NCBI GenBank assembly: GCA_016789365.1
Contig: JAEURH010000021.1
Coordinates: 1 to 41,595 of the forward strand
DNA length: 41,595 bases
Direction of reading: 5' to 3'
DNA from: Anaerolineales bacterium
GTDB lineage: Bacteria; Chloroflexota; Anaerolineae; Anaerolineales; Villigracilaceae
The notes below the pieces were generated by a model, which did no database searches, was not told the DNA's origin, and worked only from the letters and a program-made list of their open reading frames with translations. The position numbers were made by a program, and so were the translations under genes. Positions 1 through 6,232 of the stretch are shown piece by piece. Every line of letters starts with the position of its first letter. Position 1 is the stretch's first letter.

Positions 1-2
1 CT

Positions 3-179
3 GCATGGCGCGATGATGTGGATATTGCAGATGCCCGTAGAATTTTACAAGAAGTTAAGCAAAACAATTCTAAAGATGAAATTTGGAATGCAGTTGAGCC
101 TTTCCTTGTGCTAGGTGATGAGTTAACTGCTCAATATGCTTTTCTTGATTTATGGGAAGCGTTGTATGGAACTGATTGA
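3..179 (+). CDS. C-terminal end of a nucleotidyltransferase-like (DUF6036-like) protein, 5' end outside window
   Basis: An open frame runs in from the left edge and stops at a TGA at 177-179, giving about 58 residues that begin AWRDDVDIADARRILQEVK and end FLDLWEALYGTD. Acidic, helix-rich ends of this kind (WRDDVDxADAR...YAFLDLWExLYG) occur, from memory, in bacterial nucleotidyltransferase-like proteins of the DUF6036 type. The catalytic part lies outside the window, so activity cannot be judged. The next gene starts 14 bases before this stop, so the two are almost certainly co-translated. A two-gene unit of a nucleotidyltransferase-like protein and a small partner would fit a toxin-antitoxin module, but that is inference. 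Confidence 0.5.
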   Translation, partial: AWRDDVDIADARRILQEVKQNNSKDEIWNAVEPFLVLGDELTAQYAFLDLWEALYGTD

Positions 180-522
180 AAAAATTGCACAAGCCGCATT
201 GATGCGCGATTCATTACAACTCCGCAGTTTGGTTCAGGATTTTGCTCATGCCAATCTTGAAATATCCAAGCTCCCTAAGCCTGTCACAGATAATCATAAT
301 TTATTAGTGATGACCGCTGCAATTACAGAGTTGCTGGCTGAAAGAACAAATCAGCCGCCTCCACATTGGACGAGGGAAATTGGTTCACTCTCTGAACCTT
401 TTTTCTTGCTTGAATCAGCACAACGGATGAAACGCTTAAGAGATTTGTGTGAAAAAGAGTCGCCAGAACCTTTGCGAAAGCGTTTGTTGTATGCTCCGCC
501 TCACTTTTTGCAATATGCGTGA
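166..522 (+). CDS. Small hypothetical protein overlapping the upstream nucleotidyltransferase-like gene
   Basis: This 118-residue soluble protein starts MELIEKIAQAAL and ends RLLYAPPHFLQYA. I chose the ATG at 166, not the one at 136, because 166 gives the short 14-base overlap typical of coupled genes and removes a hydrophobic-then-charged leader that looks like out-of-frame sequence. The middle carries LLAERTNQPPPHW and the end is Arg/Lys-rich (RMKRLRDLC, PLRKRLLY). Endings of the form PLRKRxLYAPPxxL recur in small proteins found beside nucleotidyltransferase-like genes, again from memory. It has no signal peptide or membrane segment. It may be the partner of the upstream gene in a toxin-antitoxin-like pair; which half would be the toxin is not visible. 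Confidence 0.6.
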   Translation: MELIEKIAQAALMRDSLQLRSLVQDFAHANLEISKLPKPVTDNHNLLVMTAAITELLAERTNQPPPHWTREIGSLSEPFFLLESAQRMKRLRDLCEKESPEPLRKRLLYAPPHFLQYA

Positions 523-839
523 TTCTAAGCAAATTATAGACTTCGGAAGTCTCAGCCGAAAGAATGAACAAGTTATTTCGCTTTACACAATTTTACTCAG
601 CAGACTTCCGAAGTCTTTTTGAGTGAACCTGGCATGTCTTAACAAAACCTTTTCAAATGATGATTTTCATCCACGCATGAGTTTTGATTATGGTTCGTTG
701 TAATGAGACATGTAACTCTTTAACGAATATAAATATTAATATTGTTATCATATTCCCAATTCTTTATCGGAGGCTTTTGCAAATAGAAAATCCTTTATGA
801 TAGATGTAAAAACAAGGTGGTCAAATAAAAAATTTTCAA
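523..839. other. 317-base intergenic stretch between convergent genes
   Basis: The stretch contains the stem-loop repeat at 538-616. The remaining part, to 839, is very AT-rich with scattered stops in all frames. A short out-of-frame peptide (DDFHPRMSFDYGSL before a TAA near 705) could be a gene remnant, but it is too short to support. I see no RNA gene here. Confidence 0.5.
538..616. repeat. Stem-loop repeat, copy 1
   Basis: Two 15-base arms, agacttcggaagtct (538-552) and agacttccgaagtct (602-616), are exact reverse complements. Each arm is itself nearly palindromic. The 49-base spacer contains aagttatttcgctttac, which recurs almost unchanged in copy 2 at 5026-5099. A run of T follows the right arm, so it could also end transcription from the upstream gene pair. 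Confidence 0.85.
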
Positions 840-1697
840 CTAATGAAACGCTTCTTCGTTCAAATTGAAGCAAGCTATATTTGGGTCTCCCAGCATTAAT
901 TTTTCAAAATCAGCCAAAGTCAGCGAAGTTGCTTGTTCAAGTGGTATTAGTGGCGGTTGCGGATAAAGAATTTCTTCTCCCATCCAGATGCCCACAAAGT
1001 GAATATCATTATTTAAAGGGCATAGAGTAAGAGATTTCTGGTCTTTTAGGAAGTTTTCCTCCGTTCCAGCATACAAAACAATCATATCCACATTATCAAA
1101 ATACATCATCATCGACCCACTGATACCATTATTAGGGTATATATTGTTCAGAGAAAATTCAACTCGTGATGGGGTGCCATATCTTTTAATTAATGTTTCC
1201 GGTGAGTACGCAGACCACTTTCTCGGTATAGTTACTTCTCTAGGGACGTTAATTCCGACATCAAGCGTCTTTACTATATCATCTTGCACACTGAACAAGA
1301 TACTAATTTCTAGTGCGAATTGAATATGATAATCTGTATCATAGAAATCATGAGAATTTTGTGTGAGAGTATGTTTAGGGTGTAACCCAAGAGATGCAAA
1401 AATATTTGTTGCTTCAGCAAATGTTGTTTTCTGAGGGGTGATGCCCCAAAAACAAGGTGCAGAGCAATCAGTAGGTTCTTGCAACAGAATTCTGATTTTT
1501 TCATTTGCCTGTAAAGGTGTTAGTGTGGCAGGCTGGGTTAGTGTTGGTATTTCTGTCGGAGTAATGCTGAGTGTTGGGCTGATAGGGATGAACGAGAAAG
1601 TTTCTATATGTTGCGGCGTTGCAACCACATCAGGAATACATCTAGCGAGCAACATTACACCCAAGAGCAGGAAATAGAATCGTGGTTTATAAGACAT
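840..1697 (-). CDS. Thr/Pro-rich lipoprotein with a CxxPCFWGITP motif; candidate immunity protein of the Rhs zincin cassette (840-2887)
   Basis: This 285-residue protein starts with MSYKPRF and a hydrophobic signal segment ending in LLARC, a weak lipobox (Arg at -1 is unusual). A Thr/Pro-rich stalk follows, then CSAPCFWGITPQKTT and a globular domain. The start at 1697 is preceded by GAGGT at good spacing; a longer frame to 1736 would run into the upstream Rhs gene. It lies 29 bases after the stop of the Rhs protein whose tip carries HEFGH. A clear paralogue (CKLPCWWGITPNETT) follows the other HExxH-bearing Rhs gene at 5244-6209. That repeated pairing is the basis for proposing immunity. The fold and mechanism are unknown, and the family could instead be a general Chloroflexota lipoprotein family. 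Confidence 0.65.
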   Translation of the reverse strand: MSYKPRFYFLLLGVMLLARCIPDVVATPQHIETFSFIPISPTLSITPTEIPTLTQPATLTPLQANEKIRILLQEPTDCSAPCFWGITPQKTTFAEATNIFASLGLHPKHTLTQNSHDFYDTDYHIQFALEISILFSVQDDIVKTLDVGINVPREVTIPRKWSAYSPETLIKRYGTPSRVEFSLNNIYPNNGISGSMMMYFDNVDMIVLYAGTEENFLKDQKSLTLCPLNNDIHFVGIWMGEEILYPQPPLIPLEQATSLTLADFEKLMLGDPNIACFNLNEEAFH

Positions 1698-1726
1698 TTG
1701 AAAGACCTCGGTTAAAATTTTCTTCT

Positions 1727-2887
1727 TTAAGGGCATTTGACTCCGACGTTGACACAGAGCGCTGTTTCTATAAATCCATTCATTGCACTACCTTCAGACG
1801 CTGCTAAATTAATGTTTCCAGCTACATAATTCGCAAACATATCTCCCCATTGCTCTCTTTGAGCAGTTACTTTATTATCTCCAAAAACTGACATAGGGTG
1901 TTGATAATATAAACTTGCATTTTTAATAATCAAGGCGTTAATATCAAGAAACCCTTTATCATCTAAAAATTCAGAATTACCTATACCCGGATAACCTGAA
2001 AAAGCATCATCTTTCCCTGGCAAATTATTTAATACATGGCCAAATTCATGGTAGATGTTGATAAGTGATAGATGATTTGTAACATAAAAATCTACAGTTG
2101 ACCCATGTGTATAGCCGTAGTAATATGGGCTATTAGGATGTTCGTTCAGGGTAAATGTTGCACTTCCAATAATGCCATGTAATTTCCCTTCCAATGCTTT
2201 GTTTAAATTGCTTAATGCTAAATCAGCTTGACGAGCGTACGTTAAATCCCAATTTTTAGAATTTACTTTTTTGCCAAATGCACTAATTTGCCAATAATCT
2301 CCAGCTCCACCATCTGCAAGAGTAACTCCATAGTTTTGAAGAAGACTTGCTTTTATGTAAGCAAGTTCACCTTTTTCACTATAATTGTTAACAAGAGAAT
2401 TGCTTGAATAATATTTATAGCTGCAAGATGCTGTTTCGCACCACCAAGCATCATGCCCTGTTGGGTCTATAAAGTTTAATGGTGCATTATTCACATAAGC
2501 ATATCTATCCAACCCTTGACTTCCACTCGGCACAATCGTATCCGCCTGAGCGAAGCGGCTAAGATAAGGGTCATACCACCTCGCCCCATAGTACATTAAC
2601 CCAAAATCATTTGTATAAGAATATTGTCCCGTATACGTATAGTCCGTTGGGTTTGTGCCAGACGAGTAGCGAGTCTCACCCTCGCGAAGCATCCCGTAGC
2701 GTAAGCGGAGTGGGCAGGCTTTGTACTTGGTTTCAGAAATCACAGCACCAGAGGAATCTGTAATCATGCTGGTAGAACCGAGATGGTCACCGAGGATATA
2801 GGTCAATGTGCCGTTTTTTCGCATGGCGAGGAGCCTGGCCTGAGTGTAATCGAAGGGTTGTGTCCCAGCGTAGTAGTATTTGGTCAC
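1727..2887 (-). CDS. Truncated Rhs core with zincin-like C-terminal toxin domain (HEFGH)
   Basis: This 386-residue protein opens with GTG in a 4-base GTGA overlap with the upstream membrane gene. Residues 1-145 are the last part of an Rhs repeat-associated core: KYYYAGTQ, LGSTSMITD, YTGQYSY, ARWYDPYLSRFAQADT, and the closing DPTGH at 141-145. The variable tip then begins HDAWWCE. It carries HEFGH at 280-284 and EQWGDMF at 345-351, the layout of a zinc metallopeptidase (HExxH plus a distal acidic ligand). No signal peptide or delivery domain is present, so alone it is a displaced tip. The core carries two short in-frame inserts (2833-2856 and 2681-2713). The tip start and metal motif resemble the Rhs protein at 6233-7195. 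Confidence 0.8.
   Translation of the reverse strand: MTKYYYAGTQPFDYTQARLLAMRKNGTLTYILGDHLGSTSMITDSSGAVISETKYKACPLRLRYGMLREGETRYSSGTNPTDYTYTGQYSYTNDFGLMYYGARWYDPYLSRFAQADTIVPSGSQGLDRYAYVNNAPLNFIDPTGHDAWWCETASCSYKYYSSNSLVNNYSEKGELAYIKASLLQNYGVTLADGGAGDYWQISAFGKKVNSKNWDLTYARQADLALSNLNKALEGKLHGIIGSATFTLNEHPNSPYYYGYTHGSTVDFYVTNHLSLINIYHEFGHVLNNLPGKDDAFSGYPGIGNSEFLDDKGFLDINALIIKNASLYYQHPMSVFGDNKVTAQREQWGDMFANYVAGNINLAASEGSAMNGFIETALCVNVGVKCP
2494..2832 (-). repeat. Rhs core homology block, cassette at 840-2887
   Basis: This stretch, approximate at its edges, encodes the shared core from LGSTS to RYAYVNN. It is nearly identical at DNA level to blocks at 3974-4264, 6966-7145 and 8771-9058, while the sequence downstream in each gene is different. 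Such blocks are suitable sites for homologous recombination between tips. Confidence 0.85.
2681..2713 (-). repeat. 33-base in-frame insert in Rhs core, copy 1
   Basis: It encodes most of CPLRLRYGMLRE between KYKA and GETRYSSG, where the Rhs family usually has a single Trp (YKAWGE-type). The same insert occurs at 4163-4195 and 8957-8989. Edges are placed by comparison with the family pattern, since no uninterrupted copy is in the window. Confidence 0.55.
2833..2856 (-). repeat. 24-base short dispersed element, in-frame in Rhs core, copy 1 (variant)
   Basis: Between GTQ and AMRKNG this gene has PFDYTQARLL, whereas the cassette at 8126-9181 has QI at the same place: a gain of exactly 8 codons. 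On the minus strand the insert reads cttcgattacactcag followed by gccagg. It matches the pattern cttcgaYtaYrctcag shared with the elements at 4265-4288 and 9059-9082, which sit at a different site. Confidence 0.7.
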
Positions 2888-3249
2888 TTCGTAGTGATCA
2901 ATGGAGTTGTGTTCTTTTCAAAATTAGCCAGAAGAAAAAAGACACTTTGGGTATAAATTATCATTGTGATAAAAAATAGCCCGAAATTAATAATTTCAGA
3001 CGCATTTACTAATATTATTCCTAGACAAGCATAAACTACTGTATGGATAAGAATAAAATTCTCTAGTGCGAAATGAATTGAAAGATATTTCTGATACAAC
3101 CTATATTCACCAAATAAAAAAAATACAACAAATAACGGCAATAACCGAAAATAGATAATGTTAGTATCTGCAATTACATAAGATGCCATAACTGTTATTG
3201 CAAAAACTAACTTAACAATGTTTATATAAGTTTGATTTTTTATATTCAT
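2884..3249 (-). CDS. Small polytopic membrane protein, candidate immunity protein of the Rhs cassette at 3257-4321
   Basis: This 121-residue protein starts MNIKNQTYINIVKL and has about four hydrophobic segments (IVKLVFAITVMASYVI, FRLLPLFVVFFLF, FILIHTVVYACLGIIL, FGLFFITMIIYTQSVFFLL). Its Shine-Dalgarno (AGGAG) overlaps the TAG stop of the upstream Rhs gene, so translation is coupled. Small multi-spanning proteins directly behind a toxin tip are a common form of immunity to membrane-active toxins. That fits the glycine-rich hydrophobic end of the upstream protein, but the role is inferred. The last residues, about PLITTK, are read out of frame from Rhs core DNA (the other frame gives DHYEVTKYYYAG). 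The natural C-terminus may therefore have been replaced when the next cassette was joined. Confidence 0.65.
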   Translation of the reverse strand: MNIKNQTYINIVKLVFAITVMASYVIADTNIIYFRLLPLFVVFFLFGEYRLYQKYLSIHFALENFILIHTVVYACLGIILVNASEIINFGLFFITMIIYTQSVFFLLANFEKNTTPLITTK

Positions 3250-3256
3250 CATGCTC

Positions 3257-4321
3257 CTAATGTTCATAAGGATGGTGATATTGAGGATAATATGAGGGGC
3301 CAGAGACCGTAGAATCTGCCAGTGCAATCCATAAAGCAGCACCACCAGAGATAGCACATCCTACTCCAAAACTAATTGTGGCAGATCCTATGCAACCACT
3401 TAAGCCACCAATAATTCCTAGACCACCTGTAATTCCTATTTCACGACCAAATACTAGTCTTTCCTGCCCATGTTGCTTCCATAATTGATTATTCGGTAGG
3501 ACTATTTCTCCAGTCATTGCAATAAAATCAGAAGATGATGCTTCAAGATTATAATTATAATAACTTGTTGGGCTATCTGGATTAAGTTCATAAAGCCCCC
3601 ATTGATTTCCGTTTTGTATATGTTCAAGAACTTCTCGTTGAGATGTCTCGGTATATGTAGGTGGTGTATTTATAAAACAAGTACTTTCACATTGGTTTTC
3701 TTGTTGTTGATTGTTCAATCCCCAAAAAACATAATTACCATTTTGGTTTTCACCAATAATGTATTCTTGGTAAACTGTTTCCCCATCAACTTCTGACATG
3801 AAGACAATCATATCTCCAACTTTAGCTCCAAGTAGACTATTCCATAAAGCAGAGTTTGATTTCTGCCATTTCTTAAATTCCTTCTCTGTCATATCTTCAA
3901 GTCCTAACAATTTCTTAACTTTATCTTCAGCAAGATGCCCACTTGGATCTGCATAATTTATAGGCGAGTTATTGACATACGCATATCTATCTAACCCTTG
4001 AACACCATTTGGCACAATCGTATCCGCCTGAGCAAACCTGCCCAGTGATGGGTCATACCATCTCGCATTGTAGAACATGAGACCAAAATCATCTGTATAA
4101 GAATATTGACCCGTATACGTATAGTCCGTTGGGTTTGTGCCAGACGAGTAGCGAGTCTCACCCTCGCGAAGCATCCCGTAGCGTAAGCGGAGTGGGCAGG
4201 CTTTGTATTTGGTTTCAGAAATCACATTGCTTGAAGAATCTGTAATCATGCTAGTAGAACCGAGACTTGTGCTGAGCATAGTCGAAGCATGTTCCGAGAA
4301 CAGATACTTCTTATACAGCAA
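3257..4321 (-). CDS. Truncated Rhs core with unclassified tip ending in a Gly-rich hydrophobic segment
   Basis: This 354-residue frame opens with TTG inside the 3' end of the nucleotidyltransferase gene. Its first residues (MLYKKYLFSEH) are not Rhs sequence; homology begins inside the 24-base element at ASTMLSTS and continues with LGSTSMITD through RYAYVNN and DPSGH. The tip begins LAEDKVKKLLGLEDM. It includes KVGDMIVFMSEVDGETVYQ, a C..C pair (CESTC) and a near-terminal GITGGLGIIGGLSGCIG segment that could insert in membranes. I do not recognise the tip family. The next gene is a four-helix membrane protein with overlapping signals, the expected immunity partner. The start is uncertain; expression may depend on read-through from the HEPN/MNT genes, or the gene may be silent. 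Confidence 0.65.
   Translation of the reverse strand: MLYKKYLFSEHASTMLSTSLGSTSMITDSSSNVISETKYKACPLRLRYGMLREGETRYSSGTNPTDYTYTGQYSYTDDFGLMFYNARWYDPSLGRFAQADTIVPNGVQGLDRYAYVNNSPINYADPSGHLAEDKVKKLLGLEDMTEKEFKKWQKSNSALWNSLLGAKVGDMIVFMSEVDGETVYQEYIIGENQNGNYVFWGLNNQQQENQCESTCFINTPPTYTETSQREVLEHIQNGNQWGLYELNPDSPTSYYNYNLEASSSDFIAMTGEIVLPNNQLWKQHGQERLVFGREIGITGGLGIIGGLSGCIGSATISFGVGCAISGGAALWIALADSTVSGPSYYPQYHHPYEH
3974..4264 (-). repeat. Rhs core homology block, cassette at 2884-4321
   Basis: Approximate extent of the DNA shared with the other three Rhs genes. It ends on its 5' side exactly at the 24-base element, where homology to the other cassettes stops. Confidence 0.8.
4163..4195 (-). repeat. 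33-base in-frame insert in Rhs core, copy 2
   Basis: Same sequence and position as 2681-2713, encoding CPLRLRYGMLRE between KYKA and GETRY. Confidence 0.55.
4265..4288 (-). repeat. 24-base short dispersed element, copy 2
   Basis: It reads gcttcgactatgctcag then cacaagt on the minus strand and encodes ASTMLSTS. It is identical to 9059-9082. Upstream of it this gene reads ttctcggaacat, unrelated to Rhs, so the element marks the point where the Rhs core was cut and joined to the HEPN/MNT region. Confidence 0.8.
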
Positions 4322-4637
4322 CTGCTTGCTCTTTGATAACTTGCTCCCAAAATGAGGTAAGTTTTTTTGATTTTATTTCGCTGGGTGTAAACCCTTGGGC
4401 TTGAACAGGTTCAAGAATTCTAGCAGAAGCAATACCTAACAATTCTAATCGTTTGCGTTGGCTATATTTTGACCATGTATTTGAGATAACAATTAAGTCA
4501 ATATCACTGCCCTCTACGGCTTTGCCTGTGGCTTGTGAGCCGTATAGCAAAATGCGCGAAGGCTGAACGCCCATTTTAATTAATTGAGCACGATACTTAC
4601 GCACTATTTTTTTAACGTTGGATGTTGTTTTAGCCAT
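4311..4637 (-). CDS. MNT-type minimal nucleotidyltransferase (likely antitoxin of a HEPN/MNT pair)
   Basis: This 108-residue protein carries the polymerase-beta-like signature GSQATGKAVEGSDIDLIV (residues about 33-50), with the GS and the D-x-D metal ligands intact. A basic N-terminus (MAKTTSNVKKIVRKYR) precedes it. Its start overlaps the end of the HEPN gene by 34 bases, the usual arrangement of HEPN/MNT modules. In studied members the MNT protein inactivates the HEPN ribonuclease by adding AMP residues. Its 3' end overlaps the possible TTG start of the downstream truncated Rhs gene by 11 bases, so the module is physically fused to the toxin-tip array. Confidence 0.8.
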   Translation of the reverse strand: MAKTTSNVKKIVRKYRAQLIKMGVQPSRILLYGSQATGKAVEGSDIDLIVISNTWSKYSQRKRLELLGIASARILEPVQAQGFTPSEIKSKKLTSFWEQVIKEQAVAV

Positions 4638-4996
4638 TCTATAATTTCTTCTGTTTGTTGTAAATACTCTTTGGCAACCGATTTTGGATATTCTTTCAAT
4701 GACTTTTGTAAGTCATCGGGATAACGAGTTGGGATGCTGGCTGTATTAATTTTCCCGATAAAATCTAAAAATGTTTCGGGAAGTTGTATACCACTGGTTT
4801 TGACAAGATAAATCAAGTCGTGCGTTTTGATGGGTAAGTTTTGTGTTATTTCTGCAACATGCGCCTTAAGCATTTTCTCTAGCGAAAGATGGCATAAAAA
4901 TACGACATATAAATATCGCCCTGTTTTCAGCATGTGATGTGCAGTTTCGATATCATACTCTGCTAATGCAATCCAATTTAATGTGTCTTTTCGCAT
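4604..4996 (-). CDS. HEPN-domain protein (likely toxin of a HEPN/MNT pair)
   Basis: This 130-residue all-helical protein has the HEPN pattern: WIALAEYDIETAHHML, YLYVVFLCHLSLEKMLKAHVA, then KTHDLIYLVK and a late TRYPDDL. The KTHDL histidine lies where the HEPN R-x(4-6)-H site is expected. The exact Arg is not obvious, so nuclease activity is not certain. The MNT partner follows with a 34-base overlap. HEPN/MNT pairs are established toxin-antitoxin modules. The stem-loop repeat (5026-5099) lies 29 bases before its start. Confidence 0.8.
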   Translation of the reverse strand: MRKDTLNWIALAEYDIETAHHMLKTGRYLYVVFLCHLSLEKMLKAHVAEITQNLPIKTHDLIYLVKTSGIQLPETFLDFIGKINTASIPTRYPDDLQKSLKEYPKSVAKEYLQQTEEIIEWLKQHPTLKK

Positions 4997-5025
4997 GTTT
5001 TGAGATTATACCTTAAAGAAATGCT

Positions 5026-5099
5026 GGACTTCGGAAGCCTCACTCAATTGACGAGTTATTTCGCATTACCGAATCTAACTTAGCAGACTTCCGAAGTCT
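5026..5099. repeat. Stem-loop repeat, copy 2
   Basis: The left arm ggacttcggaagcct (5026-5040) pairs with agacttccgaagtct (5085-5099), using G-U pairs at the two differing positions. The spacer holds gagttatttcgcattac, close to copy 1 at 538-616. A T-run follows. It lies directly before the HEPN/MNT pair, while copy 1 lies directly after the other nucleotidyltransferase-like pair. Confidence 0.85.
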
Positions 5100-5118
5100 T
5101 TTTATATAAATAAACTAT

Positions 5119-5223
5119 CCCCGCGTATTGAAGCAAGCGGCTTTGGGTGTGATGATTCATCCCTTATTGGTACTTGATTTTTATGATGAGAGTTTAGATG
5201 ACTTGGTATTGATTCCAAAGTGA
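5119..5223 (+). pseudogene. Possible 3' remnant of a lost gene
   Basis: An open frame with no start reads PRVLKQAALGVMIHPLL then VLDFYDESLDDLVLIPK and a TGA at 5221-5223. The well-mixed, protein-like composition suggests the surviving end of a coding gene, cut off 20 bases after the stem-loop repeat. I do not recognise the family. It could be chance. Confidence 0.3.
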
Positions 5224-5243
5224 GTAACTTAACTTATCAAAAT

Positions 5244-6209
5244 TTATTGACCAGGGAATGGCCATAGAACAGATGGTGTTTCCAAACATAATGTACCATC
5301 ATCATTCTTGAAAGAATTATAGAAACTTTCAGTATTCATATTAGTTGCTTTATCAATTTGAAGGTAGGAGGATAGGGAAAAGCCACTAACATTTTCTCTA
5401 ATCTCATTTGGAATATCTTTTATTGATGCATATTTATCAGCTTCCCATAAGCTAATACCAATACTGCCTTTTGATGGACAGCCTTGTATATATTCATTCT
5501 TAGCAAACTCCATTAAAGTATGATAAACGATAAGGAAACCGTGATTAGGATAAAACAATTGGATTTCAAAAAATGCAGGCCATCCAAGTGGTTGTAGAGA
5601 ATAGGTTGCTATCAAAACTTCTTTGGGCGAACCATATGATTTTAGAATCTCGGGTAGAGTCAAACTATGAATTGCTTTTGCGAAAGCAGGATCGTCATAA
5701 ACCTCTTCATATCCTCCATTTTCGGTTTTAGTTACTTGAGAAACTCCAACTGTTAGTGTCTCTATATTTCCATCTATACTATTAAACCCAATGTATGGAG
5801 ACAATATATCATCGCCATTTGGTATTCTCAGTATCATACCTCCGCGGTCAATTCTCATGGAGTATGTAGACGCAATTAAAGAAAAGGAATTAAGAAATGA
5901 TATTGCATCTTGTGATGTTGTTTCATTTGGAGTAATTCCCCACCAACAAGGCAATTTGCAATTTGAGTTATCCTTCAAAAGTTGAAAAACTAATTCATAT
6001 GCATCTTCTGAATTCAAAGCGGGATACAAGGTTGCTGTTGCGATTGGTGCAGCCGTAGGAGTTTCTATGCGAGGAGTATTAGTTTGTGTTGGTGTATCTA
6101 AAGTAATAGTTATCTGCGAAACCTGAGGTGTCTGTGAAGAAGCAGTACAGCTGATTACTAAGATTGAAAAAAATAACACAAACTTATTAAATTTTATAAA
6201 GTATTTCAT
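5244..6209 (-). CDS. Lipoprotein with CxxPCWWGITP motif; candidate immunity protein of the Rhs zincin cassette at 6233-7195
   Basis: This 321-residue protein starts MKYFIKFNKFVLFF and has a standard lipobox LVISC. A Thr/Pro-rich stalk (TPTQTNTPRIETPT) follows, then the motif CKLPCWWGITPNETT and a globular domain. The start at 6209 is supported by AGGAG eight bases upstream; a longer start at 6233 would only overlap the Rhs stop. It is a paralogue of the lipoprotein at 840-1697, and each follows an Rhs protein with a HExxH tip. This repeated partnership supports an immunity role against a surface-acting peptidase, but the mechanism is unknown. Confidence 0.7.
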   Translation of the reverse strand: MKYFIKFNKFVLFFSILVISCTASSQTPQVSQITITLDTPTQTNTPRIETPTAAPIATATLYPALNSEDAYELVFQLLKDNSNCKLPCWWGITPNETTSQDAISFLNSFSLIASTYSMRIDRGGMILRIPNGDDILSPYIGFNSIDGNIETLTVGVSQVTKTENGGYEEVYDDPAFAKAIHSLTLPEILKSYGSPKEVLIATYSLQPLGWPAFFEIQLFYPNHGFLIVYHTLMEFAKNEYIQGCPSKGSIGISLWEADKYASIKDIPNEIRENVSGFSLSSYLQIDKATNMNTESFYNSFKNDDGTLCLETPSVLWPFPGQ

Positions 6210-6232
6210 GACTAAATCTCCTATTAATAGCA

